A DNA stretch of 35,934 bases from Nitrospirota bacterium (GCA_015233245.1 JADFYB010000013.1:1-35934), one strand, 5' to 3'; positions 27,101-33,720 are shown, counted from the stretch's first letter. The notes: generated by a model from the sequence alone, not told the origin. Numbers and translations: made by a program.

Positions 27101-27710
27101 TATAAATGATAAAACTATAGAGGAGGCCTTTGAGAACATACGGGTTGGAGAGCGTTCTAAGATACTCGATGGGGAAACACTATTAAGAGTGGCAAGACAT
27201 GAAGCAGGTCATTGTCTTATCGGTTGGTTATGTGGGGTGAAACCTGTTCAAGTAACTATTATTGCCAGAGGGAATGCTGGTGGATATTTTGAAAGTAATA
27301 ATGATGAAGATAGGGTTTTATATACTCAGGCACAGCTTGAGGAGATAATACGGCAATCAATGGCAGGACGTGCTGCCGAAATAATCTATTATGGTGAACA
27401 AAATGGTTTTTCAACAGGAGTATCATCTGATTTAAAAACGGCAACTCACTACGCTGACCTTATGGTAAGACAATATGGAATGAGTAAAGAGATAGGCCAG
27501 ATAACGGTACCATTGCAGTTGAATTCTAATGATAATTTTTCTGAAAAAGTATTATATGCAATAGAGAGAATTATAAATGAGCAACTCAATCTTGCTATCA
27601 AAGAGCTTTCTGAAAACAAAAACTATTTGGATAACCTGGTGGAAGCACTTAGGGAAAAAAACCGATTGACATTAGATGATTTAGAACAAATACTCCCACC
27701 TAAAACATAG
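24153..27710 (+). CDS. ClpN-ClpB-like AAA / receiver-like / FtsH AAA-M41 protease fusion
   Basis: 1185 aa from TTG 24153, preceded by AAGGAAG at 24141-24147. Residues about 1-165 form a Clp N-terminal-like double helical repeat. A ClpA/B-type AAA_2 module follows: F-G-Q-D-N-A, Walker A G-P-P-G-V-G-K-T at 257-264, D-E-I-E at 325-328. The middle (about 535-690) looks like a degenerate receiver fold (I-L-L-I-A-D-N, L-V-L-I-D-M). The C-terminal half is a complete FtsH-like protease without its N-terminal membrane helices: Walker A G-H-P-G-T-G-K-T at 797-804, D-E-I-D at 856, R-R-R-F-D-R-E, zinc site H-E-A-G-H at 1016-1020, and third ligand D1093 in S-S-D-L-K-T-A-T. Both ATPases and the peptidase keep their catalytic residues. 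It probably degrades substrates selected by the kinase/WD40 proteins; that link is inference. Confidence 0.88.
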   Translation: MEISPSINIVISLAMREAIYAQYSEIEPEHILIAILIISEYNDVEFEVMLNGHSLNQVGSEIKDIVSIFKKIGINSTNLRRQIREIMDLGGAKQHEDTMHRSQASKKIFSIAEDLCEKDNNIFAIKHLFFALLMNPTEILLDIIGDFQQNIMQNVLCEKIQNNHDKKDYSKDLDLCTEIELGIECPEIEDYDSKPVDVSNIVGLLKIIRSLRDKLRRNIFGQDNAIQSFIEGIFNSELLSKADDKRKRPKAVFVFAGPPGVGKTYLAERGAEILGIPFKRFDMSAYSDHQAGNGLIGFDESYKGSKPGVLTKFVYKNPFSMLLFDEIEKAHTNTIHLFLQILDAGVLEDKFTCNNVSFSNTIIIFTTNAGKILYESDNAFVANYHKKTILNALETEISPITEEPFFPPAICSRMAAGYPLMFNKLTIKELIKVVETEIERQGELLNTQFNLKLKYNMTFPICIVLREGARTDARTMRAATESYIKSEIYKFFQLFREERIGTIINRCDNVYFDMDPKLYFNEDMKAIFENTEKPNILLIADNNICSLWTRNIPGVNWKMSDDLFDILNILRNEYIDLVLIDMFFDSSFNYKLNINTTMAQFDNIPIASKNMSKALEILRNIYQKHQDIPCYLISLVVEKDEYPKIDDELFFSCIQAGGVRGILQTSFISNIVKGWETDCTELKTKLNDISTNIYLQKQCNQLSDERKVISFDTVPKVSEADRTIYFRLRNFRISRSMAAADVSEVLSEVERPVVKFSDIYGADTAKSELGYIVEWLRNPKKYKAIGLRNPKGILLYGHPGTGKTMLARALAGECSASFIVDSASTFVDLYVGAGSRHVRELFARARRYAPAVLFIDEIDAVGIKRTGWEGTLEYSNTLNAILTEMDGFDTNAQKPVIVIAATNLVEHLDDALRRRFDREIEVDKPDRNARKEYLKRRLQGVSGREVSDTVIDRLSEQTVNMTIAELERVVELAGRLAVKDEGVINDKTIEEAFENIRVGERSKILDGETLLRVARHEAGHCLIGWLCGVKPVQVTIIARGNAGGYFESNNDEDRVLYTQAQLEEIIRQSMAGRAAEIIYYGEQNGFSTGVSSDLKTATHYADLMVRQYGMSKEIGQITVPLQLNSNDNFSEKVLYAIERIINEQLNLAIKELSENKNYLDNLVEALREKNRLTLDDLEQILPPKT

Positions 27711-28497
27711 GTAAATTATCAACTACCCCATCATTTATAGTATTCATAGATAAATTATGAAAATAGTATGACCTTCTTGCACTGTTAACAACCACGAAAT
27801 AATAGAAAAAATCAGTTTTTCTATTTTTTGAACCAAACACTAAATTGATATCATGCACTAACATTCTATTAGTGTCATTAGAATCAACGTCTCTATGTAT
27901 ATATAATAGACTTACATATTTGAGTGCAGATTTTTTTGCATAATACTTACCTTTTTCTACGTCATAAGGGTAGTGGTTATGTGGTAATGATTTATATATA
28001 CCATCAAAATGTTCTTCTTTGTTAAAGAAAAGAATGATATGCCCTTTAGGTATATAAATATTAGTACCAACTCGGTAGAATACTATATAGTTAAATGTTG
28101 GATTGTCTGACATATATTGAAAAAAGGTAGCATATTCGCATGAAAGAAACCCATCTATTGTATAACCATCTTTGTTAACTATTTTATTTAATAATTTAAA
28201 ATTATCGAATAGCATTCCTTCTGATTTAAAATCGGTTCTTTCATAAAATAATCCATGTGGTAATTTCGGATCTATAGATAAAGTATTAACTATATTTTCA
28301 ATGACAGATGTAAGTATATTCAGCGAAGGTTTCGGATCATGATTAAACGCATTTTTAACAGCTTGATTGTAGATATCTTTATATTTTGGGTTATCTTCAT
28401 GCACATAGTGTTTTATTTTTGGCATAGGTTCTTCTATTGGTTTAGGGTAATATTCTTTTCCCAAACCGAAAATATTTAATATTTCTTTTAAAGTCAA
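27700..28497 (-). CDS. hypothetical protein, 265 aa
   Basis: No family recognised. The product is soluble and aromatic-rich, with a central stretch Y-T-I-D-G-F-L-S-C-E-Y-A-T-F-F followed by beta-like segments (F-N-Y-I-V-F-Y-R-V, G-H-I-I-L-F-F). The pattern loosely recalls ADP-ribosyltransferase folds, but I see no clear catalytic E-x-E, so no function is assigned. The TTG start at 28497 overlaps the upstream gene by 56 bp. An in-frame ATG at 28425 would leave a 16-bp gap; both have weak ribosome binding sites. The 3' end overlaps the convergent Clp-FtsH gene by 11 bp. Probably co-transcribed with the FliG/MgtE_N-like gene. Confidence 0.6.
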   Translation of the reverse strand: MTLKEILNIFGLGKEYYPKPIEEPMPKIKHYVHEDNPKYKDIYNQAVKNAFNHDPKPSLNILTSVIENIVNTLSIDPKLPHGLFYERTDFKSEGMLFDNFKLLNKIVNKDGYTIDGFLSCEYATFFQYMSDNPTFNYIVFYRVGTNIYIPKGHIILFFNKEEHFDGIYKSLPHNHYPYDVEKGKYYAKKSALKYVSLLYIHRDVDSNDTNRMLVHDINLVFGSKNRKTDFFYYFVVVNSARRSYYFHNLSMNTINDGVVDNLPMF

Positions 28498-29197
28498 GGC
28501 TTTTCCGAACTTTCAATATTTCCTCTTCTGTTATGTGCTTTAATGTAAAGAGCACAATAAATGAGTTAATCATTAAAGTTTTATCTAATTCGGCAAGAAC
28601 ACCAGCAGCTTCTTCTGGTGATAGAGATAATAATACTGTTGATACAGCCTTTGGAGGCATTTCACTAAGTAATATTACTATATCTTCTGTTTTTATATCC
28701 TTTATTTCTGAAATATTGAGAAGGGTATACGGTTTAAATGGCATCTTATTGAAAAATTTTATTTTTTTATTACGCATTAACTCTAAAACTATTTCAAGTA
28801 TTTCATTTTGTAACAATTTATTAGGTTCTGCATCCATTATCAGTTCATCAAAGGCGTAATACTCATTTAATGCCCTAATTTCAGCTTGAATTGATGGCAG
28901 ATATCTATTTAGGTGATTAAATTCATCTAACGACATATTATCACACATTTTGTTTTGAACTATTTCGCTTGAAATTGCAAACATGGTACAGCGTTGGGTG
29001 AAAGAGATATTTTCCAATATAATCCTAAATGTATTGTCATCTATAAGAGCAAGATCCTCGTAATCAATAACATGTTTTTTTAGAAAATCACCAACAGATT
29101 GGCTTTTTTTACTTAATTTTTCAATAATATTATCCCTGATTGATGGCTTTAAAAATTGGATTACCCCGATGGCAACATTTATCCCGTCTATATTCAT
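28442..29197 (-). CDS. FliG/MgtE_N-like helical protein
   Basis: 251 aa from ATG 29197, chosen because AGGGGA lies eight bases upstream; the more distal ATG at 29215 has no ribosome binding site. Mostly helical and soluble. Residues about 170-215 read I-V-I-L-L-S-E-M-P-P-K-A-V-S-T-V-L and L-S-P-E-E-A-A-G-V-L-A-E-L-D, the armadillo-like pattern shared by FliG and MgtE N-domains. The rest has no match I know. There are no flagellar genes nearby, so a role in the motor is not suggested. Overlap with the next gene implies coupling. Confidence 0.6.
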   Translation of the reverse strand: MNIDGINVAIGVIQFLKPSIRDNIIEKLSKKSQSVGDFLKKHVIDYEDLALIDDNTFRIILENISFTQRCTMFAISSEIVQNKMCDNMSLDEFNHLNRYLPSIQAEIRALNEYYAFDELIMDAEPNKLLQNEILEIVLELMRNKKIKFFNKMPFKPYTLLNISEIKDIKTEDIVILLSEMPPKAVSTVLLSLSPEEAAGVLAELDKTLMINSFIVLFTLKHITEEEILKVRKSLDFKRNIKYFRFGKRILP

Positions 29198-29241
29198 AAT
29201 TTTATCCCCTATCATTAATTTAATTATTTCAATTATTATCT

Positions 29242-29369
29242 CTAAGCAAAAATATTCCTTTCAGCTGGGACAGGTTTAAATCTCATAATGTCATATTCAT
29301 GACTTTTTCAATTTTGTATCCTCTTATACCTTTACCAACATAATAATTCATAAAGTGTTTCGTTATCAT
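29242..29369 (-). pseudogene. small-protein family copy B, frameshifted
   Basis: From ATG 29369 (GGAGG just upstream) the frame reads ...V-G-K-G-I-R-G-Y-K-I-E-K-V and stops at 29283-29285. A one-base shift restores R-F-K-P-V-P-A-E-R as in copy A. The position equivalent to the better-spaced ATG of copy A is ACG here. It is thus a decayed homologue, reading away from the second pilin. Confidence 0.6.
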
Positions 29370-29407
29370 ATCCTCCTTTTAGCTTCTTATTTTATTCTTT
29401 ACAACTG

Positions 29408-29435
29408 AGGACATTTAAAACATGGAAAAGTGTCA
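29408..29435 (-). promoter_or_regulatory. TGACAC-N17-GTCCT element (copy B)
   Basis: On the minus strand TGACAC-TTTT (29435 to 29426) is followed after 17 bases by GTCCT (29412-29408). The 58-base distance from GACAC to GGAGG equals copy A. It precedes the frameshifted small-protein copy B. Confidence 0.5.
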
Positions 29436-29494
29436 TAACAAAAAAAATAAATAGCTGTCCTGTTAGATCCTAAAATATTAGAATTTATTAATTT

Positions 29495-29639
29495 TCAATA
29501 CCCGCCACAAACAACGAGATATCTACTTTGCTCACTCACATGTTTTACGCTGCAAATACTATAAAACCCCAAGCCTTTCAATTTGTAACCTCCAATCACT
29601 TCACCATTGATATAGTGCTGAATATCCCGAATGTTATTT
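29495..29639 (-). pseudogene. small-protein family copy D, no start codon
   Basis: Minus-strand frame closed by TGA at 29495-29497 ends in V-V-C-G-G-Y and contains H-Y-I-N-G-E-V-I-G-G-Y-K-L-K-G-L-G, matching the spacing of G-Y-K and the terminal G-G-Y of copy A. No ATG, GTG or TTG with a ribosome binding site opens it, and an upstream TGA limits it, so it is likely a remnant. Together with copy B it accounts for the 29.2-29.7 kb interval. Confidence 0.45.
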
Positions 29640-29675
29640 TTTAGTTTTTGTCACCGTAAAAAAATTTTTAGTATC

Positions 29676-29703
29676 TGACACTTTTTTGAATTTCAGAAGT
29701 CTT
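29676..29703 (+). promoter_or_regulatory. TGACAC-N17-GTCTT element (copy C)
   Basis: TGACAC-TTTT at 29676-29685 and GTCTT at 29699-29703, 17-base spacing as in copies A and B. It lies 50 bp before the small-protein start fused to the second pilin. Confidence 0.55.
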
Positions 29704-29753
29704 CTTGACATAAACACATAATGTGAAAATAAAAAATAACGTCAAAGGAGGAC

Positions 29754-29834
29754 ATGAAAATGACACACTGTAAGAACAATAGCTTTAAAAGTGAATGCCT
29801 TAGTGAATACAAAGCTGAAAGGAGGAATAATACG
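29754..29834 (+). other. 5' piece of small-protein family (copy C) fused in frame to the pilin ORF
   Basis: The pilin frame is open from ATG 29754 after AAAGGAGG. The first 27 codons align with the start of copy A: M-K-M-(T/K)-H, Phe, Cys, then Y-K-x-E at the same spacing. A second AAAGGAGG lies inside it, before the true pilin start at 29835. A deletion has probably joined the small gene to the pilin leader. A 39-residue leader would be too long for normal prepilin processing, so both starts may be used or only 29835. Confidence 0.55.
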
Positions 29835-30386
29835 ATGTCAAAATTAATCATTAAACAGGGCTTAAAGGGTTTTACTTTAGTAGAGCTTTTAATCGTTATG
29901 GCGATCATAGGTATTCTTACAGCTATAGCAGTTCCGGTTTTTGTTGGACAAAGGGAGAAGGCTAAGATACGAACCGTTGAAGCAACAGCGAAAGGTGCAG
30001 TTTCTGAATTACAGGGGTATTTAGATGCCTTTGCTGGAGGAGAACCCTTCATTACTATAATGTACGATGGTACTGAGGCCTGCGTAGAGAGTATATCTGC
30101 TGCAAATAATGGTAAAACATGTTGGAAAATATATAATCAATCTGCTGCATTTCAATATTCATCTATAGATGATATTGTAAATTTATTTGTCGACAATAGG
30201 CACGCAAAGAAAGAAAAAAGTCCATGCACTCCATCATGGGACATGTTTCAGAAAACTACCAGATCGAATATCCAGGAATGTACAATATTTGTTGAAAAAT
30301 CACCCAGTAGCAACGCAGTAAACATTGAGGTTTACGGTCTTAGTACAACGACAGCAATAACCTCGTATATGGTTGTTTCACGGTAA
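29835..30386 (+). CDS. type IV pilin-like protein, second copy
   Basis: 183 aa from ATG 29835 (GGAGG about eight bases upstream), giving a 12-residue class III leader ending in K-G before F-T-L-V-E-L-L-I-V-M with Glu+5. The helix continues to G-I-L-T-A-I-A-V-P-V-F and A-K-I-R-T-V-E. Four Cys in the globular part (E-A-C, K-T-C, S-P-C, Q-E-C) match the positions in the 11253 pilin, so the two are clear paralogues, about half identical by eye in the first 70 residues. It is probably expressed from the copy C element and followed by a small membrane protein gene. Confidence 0.9.
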   Translation: MSKLIIKQGLKGFTLVELLIVMAIIGILTAIAVPVFVGQREKAKIRTVEATAKGAVSELQGYLDAFAGGEPFITIMYDGTEACVESISAANNGKTCWKIYNQSAAFQYSSIDDIVNLFVDNRHAKKEKSPCTPSWDMFQKTTRSNIQECTIFVEKSPSSNAVNIEVYGLSTTTAITSYMVVSR

Positions 30387-30439
30387 ATATAAACAAAAAA
30401 TATACATAAAAAATGAAATAAAAGAATAGGAGGTATTAA

Positions 30440-30730
30440 ATGCCTAATTTAATCGCAAACAACGTGCCGATACTAACGAAGTTAGGATTTTTCTTTATAA
30501 TCCCTCTAAATTTTAATATAGCGGGACTATTTGGATTTGTAGTAATCGTAGGAATAGCTTGGTTTATATTAACAGTGATAGTGGCAGCAATAGTTGGTGC
30601 AAACATAGAAAAATCAGATACTGTTGCGCAAGATAAGGCATTTCGCACTGGTGCAATTATTGCGGTTATAATATTAGTGTTTATTTATTGTAATTGGTTT
30701 TGGGGGTTCTTCTCTTACTGTCTCGAGTAA
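30440..30730 (+). CDS. small membrane protein
   Basis: 96 aa with hydrophobic segments at about residues 14-55 (one or two helices around I-A-G-L-F-G-F-V-V-I-V-G-I-A-W-F) and 70-92 (T-G-A-I-I-A-V-I-I-L-V-F-I-Y). The loop between them is hydrophilic (N-I-E-K-S-D-T-V-A-Q-D). A strong AGGAGGT precedes the ATG at 30440. It follows the pilin by 53 bp in the same direction and before the terminators, so it is likely co-expressed; a role in pilus export or as a membrane partner is possible. No family recognised. Confidence 0.7.
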   Translation: MPNLIANNVPILTKLGFFFIIPLNFNIAGLFGFVVIVGIAWFILTVIVAAIVGANIEKSDTVAQDKAFRTGAIIAVIILVFIYCNWFWGFFSYCLE

Positions 30731-30765
30731 ATCATTTGGGGTTTATTCCCCTCTCCTTGGGGCGT

Positions 30766-30790
30766 AAAGTGTAATTGATGCACTTTTTAT
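30766..30790 (+). terminator. intrinsic terminator of the second pilin operon
   Basis: AAAGTG (30766-30771), nine-base loop, CACTTT (30781-30786) continuing into a T-rich tail. It is preceded by an alternative GGGG/CCCC hairpin (30738-30751). Confidence 0.5.
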
Positions 30791-30791
30791 A

Positions 30792-30811
30792 CCCCGCTGC
30801 TTGCGGCGGGG
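30792..30811. terminator. GC-rich hairpin
   Basis: CCCCGC (30792-30797) pairs with GCGGGG (30806-30811) across eight bases, with further pairing possible in the loop. It is similar to the hairpin at 11873. The rest of the gap to 30996 shows no gene. Confidence 0.5.
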
Positions 30812-30995
30812 AGTTTCATTTCTAAAAATCAATACAGGCAACTTAACAACATTTCAGTACATAATTAATGTGCAAGGAAAATTGCTTGTGCTGTTTTTGT
30901 TATTGGGTGTTATAGGACTTTTTCTTTATTTGTATTTTTTTTTACTGAATTATTAAGCACAAACTTTAAAAAACGACATCAGGCGGTTGTGGGTG

Positions 30996-31526
30996 TCAAA
31001 GCTTTATTACTAAATTCATAAGGTCAAAATACATAGCTCTTGTTTTATCTGATTGATCTTTTGACGTGAGAAATTCAAAGCCGTTCTTTTTGTAGAAACC
31101 GCTTGACTGTTTGTAAGCGTCTATAGTTATATAACGGCAACCTGTCATATTACTACTTATAAAAAATTGTTTTATAAATCTCATAACCTCAGTTCCAACA
31201 CCTTGTTTGTGAAACTGATGGTCAACTCCGAAACGACCAACCTTTACCGCAGGATAACTTCTTCGATGTTTTTTGTGTGGTATCTTCCCTTTAATCTTTC
31301 TGAAAATCCCTTTATCACTATCGTAATCGCTTATCCTGTCGTTCAAGACACTAAAAAATACTATTGTTCTATCCTGATTTTCAAAGAAGTATGTTATAGC
31401 AAGAAGTTGGCGAAGATAATCTACAGCATCTTTTAGGAAAAACTCGTTAATGTCTGTATCACCGCAATCAAAAGGTTTAATTGTAGTTGTGAAATCATGA
31501 CGACTGAAGGTAAACTCATCGAACAT
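30996..31526 (-). CDS. GNAT-family N-acetyltransferase, possible toxin
   Basis: 176 aa. The acetyl-CoA binding motif is clear: V-G-R-F-G-V-D followed by H-K-Q-G-V-G-T-E (Q/R-x-x-G-x-G/A) at about residues 97-114. The later F-Y-K-K-N-G-F-E-F is the usual GNAT C-terminal strand. Length and the early F-D-C-G-D-T-D-I-N-E-F-F segment match the TacT/AtaT-like group, in which such enzymes acetylate aminoacyl-tRNA. It is encoded seven bases after a 56-aa gene in the toxin-antitoxin order. The acceptor substrate cannot be read from the sequence. A weak minus-strand hairpin with a T run overlaps its stop. Confidence 0.85.
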   Translation of the reverse strand: MFDEFTFSRHDFTTTIKPFDCGDTDINEFFLKDAVDYLRQLLAITYFFENQDRTIVFFSVLNDRISDYDSDKGIFRKIKGKIPHKKHRRSYPAVKVGRFGVDHQFHKQGVGTEVMRFIKQFFISSNMTGCRYITIDAYKQSSGFYKKNGFEFLTSKDQSDKTRAMYFDLMNLVIKL

Positions 31527-31533
31527 TCAGGAT

Positions 31534-31704
31534 TTAGATTTTTCTCTTGTTCTTTTCCATTACTTTCTCGTAGATGGATTTAGATTTTTCATATTCGCTA
31601 TCAGACACCTTGTGCAACCCTTTTTCAGATTCCTCGGCTCTTTGAAAAAACTTTCTTGCATCTTTTCCGCTTAAAAGGGGCGTGTTTTTTATTGGTGTTG
31701 CCAT
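31534..31704 (-). CDS. 56-aa small protein, putative partner/antitoxin of the GNAT
   Basis: ATG at 31704 with GAGGTG six bases upstream; stop at 31534-31536. The charged product (P-L-L-S-G-K-D-A-R-K-F-F, then S-E-Y-E-K-S-K-S-I-Y-E-K-V) looks helical and has no obvious ribbon-helix-helix or HTH. A seven-base gap to the GNAT gene implies one operon. Small ORFs of this P-L-L-x-G-K-x-A type commonly precede GNAT genes in my recollection. The antitoxin role is inference. Confidence 0.65.
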   Translation of the reverse strand: MATPIKNTPLLSGKDARKFFQRAEESEKGLHKVSDSEYEKSKSIYEKVMEKNKRKI

Positions 31705-32245
31705 TATCACCTCTACTTAGTTGTTTATAGTTAACGTTACGCAGCCTATTAGCTACTGGTAATGCTTTATATTAACATATCTAAGAGTAAAAATCCTTTA
31801 TTGAATGATTATTCTCTTAAATATGCTTGCTGCAAGGACAAAATTATTTTTAGAAATAATGCTGTTAAAACCCAGTGAATATCTATCAACATCTCTTAAA
31901 CAAAACTGAGGGTGGTTGGTGATAAATTAATTTCATAAATATATTTCATGGATACAGCCAAACTCCACAGTAAAATCATTGTCCAGAACTCCTACAATCA
32001 ATTTTAAGGCGTTATCAAGCAGAAGATGACAATATCCACATAGGTAAAAGCATGTAAGGCTTTTACATGGGATTGGATCAATGGTGTTTGAATTGAAAAT
32101 ACGTTAGTTACTCAAAGTCTTAACCCCTCAACTTTATTTACCACTCAAAAATGGACTTTCAGGCAATTCAGTTGTACGTATTGTGCATAAAATTGTGCAT
32201 GTCACAATCCAACTCCACCTATCTCTATCCAACTCCAGCCAATAA
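31705..32245. other. 541-bp non-coding stretch
   Basis: No gene I can support. It holds an 8-bp palindrome TAACGTTA (31732-31739) upstream of the GNAT operon, a possible operator. It also holds overlapping inverted repeats at 32044-32069 (GTAAAAGC/GCTTTTAC and, alternatively, CATGTAA/TTACATG), two direct TTGTGCAT repeats (32180-32187 and 32193-32200), and a 45-bp repeat at 32201-32245 that recurs at 33721. Confidence 0.5.
32201..32245. repeat. 45-bp imperfect direct repeat, left copy
   Basis: Aligns without gaps to 33721-33765, differing at about seven positions and ending in the same CTCTATCCAACTCCAGCC-AATAA. The right copy shows a 10-bp period (AACTCTATCC twice, then AACTCCAGCC). Confidence 0.75.
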
Positions 32246-33478
32246 CAGGGCAAACGCACTATAAAAAAAAACAAAGTATTGTGTGTATGAAAGGAGTTGG
32301 CATAGAATCTGAATGGAGATAGGGATAAAGCAAAAAGGGGGTCTCTATGTTACCAAATCCGAGGCCGTATTTTGAGGGAGTGCCAGATCCGAGGAGGGAA
32401 ACAAATAACAAGCTACACGGGCTATCAGACATACTTTGCATAACATTATGTGCGGTAATATCAGGCTGTGATGACTGGGAGTCTGTAGCTGAATTTGGTG
32501 AGTCAAAGAGGGAGTGGTTCGGCAAATTCTTGACACTGAGCAACGGAATTCCCTCGCATGATACATTTAGGAGAGTATTTTCACTTATAGATTCAGAGAA
32601 GTTTGAGGAGGCATTTAGTCAGTGGGCAAGTCAATCGGGAGTCATAGCAATAGAAGATGAGCATATAGCATTAGATGGCAAAACAGTGAGGAGATCGCGT
32701 AATGGTAAATCAGGGCGAGCCCTGCATTTGTTGCACGCATGGTCATGCAGCCGAGGATTAGTGGCGGGGCAGTTAAAGGTAGATGATAAAAGTAATGAAA
32801 TAACAGCGATACCTGATGTGCTTTCACTCTTTGATCTTAAAGGCATAACGGTGACGATAGATGCAATGGGATGTCAGAGAGACATTGCCCAACATATAGT
32901 TTCCAGTGATGGCAACTATATACTTGCACTGAAGGGCAATCAAGGAGATCTGCTGGATGACGTAAAACTTTTCCTTGACACAGAGACAAAGGACAATCCT
33001 AAGGGAGCTTTCAAGACTGTAGAAAAAGATCATGGACGAATAGAGACAAGGAAAGTGTGGGTATCTGAGGATATTGATTGGCTTGATAAGAAAAAACAGT
33101 GGGCAGGGTTGAAATCTATAGTTGTGGTGGAGGCAAACCGAGAGATACAGGACAAAAAAACTAAGGAACGTCGTTATTTTATATCATCCTTGCCAGCAGA
33201 AGCTAAACGCTTAGGGACGATTATTCGTGCACATTGGGGGATTGAAAACAGTCTTCATTATGTGTTGGATGTAGCCTTTAATGAGGATCAGTGCCGAGCC
33301 AGAACCGGCCATAACGCAGAGAATCTCTCTATAATCAGACGGTTTGCTCTTAATCTCCTCAAACAAAATAAAACCTGCATGCTTGGTGTTAAAAATAAAC
33401 GCTTAAAGGCAGCATATGATGATACCTACAGAGCTTCTATTCTTAATCTTAAATATTTATCATAGTGCGTTTGCCCTG
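32246..33478 (+). mobile_element. intact ISAs1-family insertion sequence, 1233 bp
   Basis: Perfect 17-bp terminal inverted repeats: CAGGGCAAACGCACTAT at 32246-32262 and its complement at 33462-33478. They are flanked by an identical 10-bp target duplication CAGCCAATAA at 32236-32245 and 33479-33488. One transposase gene fills the element. Perfect ends and target duplication indicate a recent insertion. Confidence 0.95.
32347..33465 (+). CDS. ISAs1-family DDE transposase
   Basis: 372 aa, full length for the family. The N-terminal DUF4338-like segment contains D-P-R-R-E-T-N-N-K and S-D-I-L-C-I-T-L-C-A-V-I-S-G. The DDE core reads I-A-L-D-G-K-T-V-R-R-S near residue 108, T-I-D-A-M-G-C-Q near 174, and the H-W-x-I-E-N-S-L-H-Y-V-L-D-V-A-F-N-E-D segment near 300 with the final acidic residue. 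The ATG follows GGGGG by about six bases. The stop lies four bases from the right inverted repeat core. The enzyme cuts and joins the element ends; nothing suggests it is inactive. Confidence 0.95.
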   Translation: MLPNPRPYFEGVPDPRRETNNKLHGLSDILCITLCAVISGCDDWESVAEFGESKREWFGKFLTLSNGIPSHDTFRRVFSLIDSEKFEEAFSQWASQSGVIAIEDEHIALDGKTVRRSRNGKSGRALHLLHAWSCSRGLVAGQLKVDDKSNEITAIPDVLSLFDLKGITVTIDAMGCQRDIAQHIVSSDGNYILALKGNQGDLLDDVKLFLDTETKDNPKGAFKTVEKDHGRIETRKVWVSEDIDWLDKKKQWAGLKSIVVVEANREIQDKKTKERRYFISSLPAEAKRLGTIIRAHWGIENSLHYVLDVAFNEDQCRARTGHNAENLSIIRRFALNLLKQNKTCMLGVKNKRLKAAYDDTYRASILNLKYLS

Positions 33479-33564
33479 CAGCCAATAATTGATTTTTAGG
33501 ATTATCTTTTGATATCATATATTTATGAGTAATTTCAAATACTTAAAAACCCTTAAAAACATCG

Positions 33565-33624
33565 AGACTCTGGACTTAGGATCCAGTGGGTAACACCGTA
33601 GGGGTTCGACTCTCCTCTTTCGCA
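33565..33624 (+). tRNA. 3' fragment of tRNA-Leu(UAG), probable attachment site
   Basis: CTGGA-CTTAGGA-TCCAG forms a complete anticodon arm with TAG anticodon (Leu). A class II variable arm follows, then AGGGG-TTCGACT-CTCCT as the T arm, and CTTTCGCA as the acceptor 3' strand with discriminator A. No matching acceptor 5' strand or D arm lies upstream, so it is not a working tRNA. Such 3' fragments are the att copies left by tyrosine integrases, and an integrase lies 340 bp away. Confidence 0.85.
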
Positions 33625-33720
33625 TTTCCCTTTAATATCAATGTCTTATAAGCATATTATTACTCTGAAAAACACCCAAAATTATCCCCAAAAACACAAG
33701 AGGTGCCCAAAAAGGTGCCC

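Noticed and set aside
26537..27139. Minus-strand 200-aa ORF opposite the FtsH part
   Set aside because: It is an antisense shadow of strongly conserved FtsH coding sequence with low-complexity Ser/Ile-rich translation.
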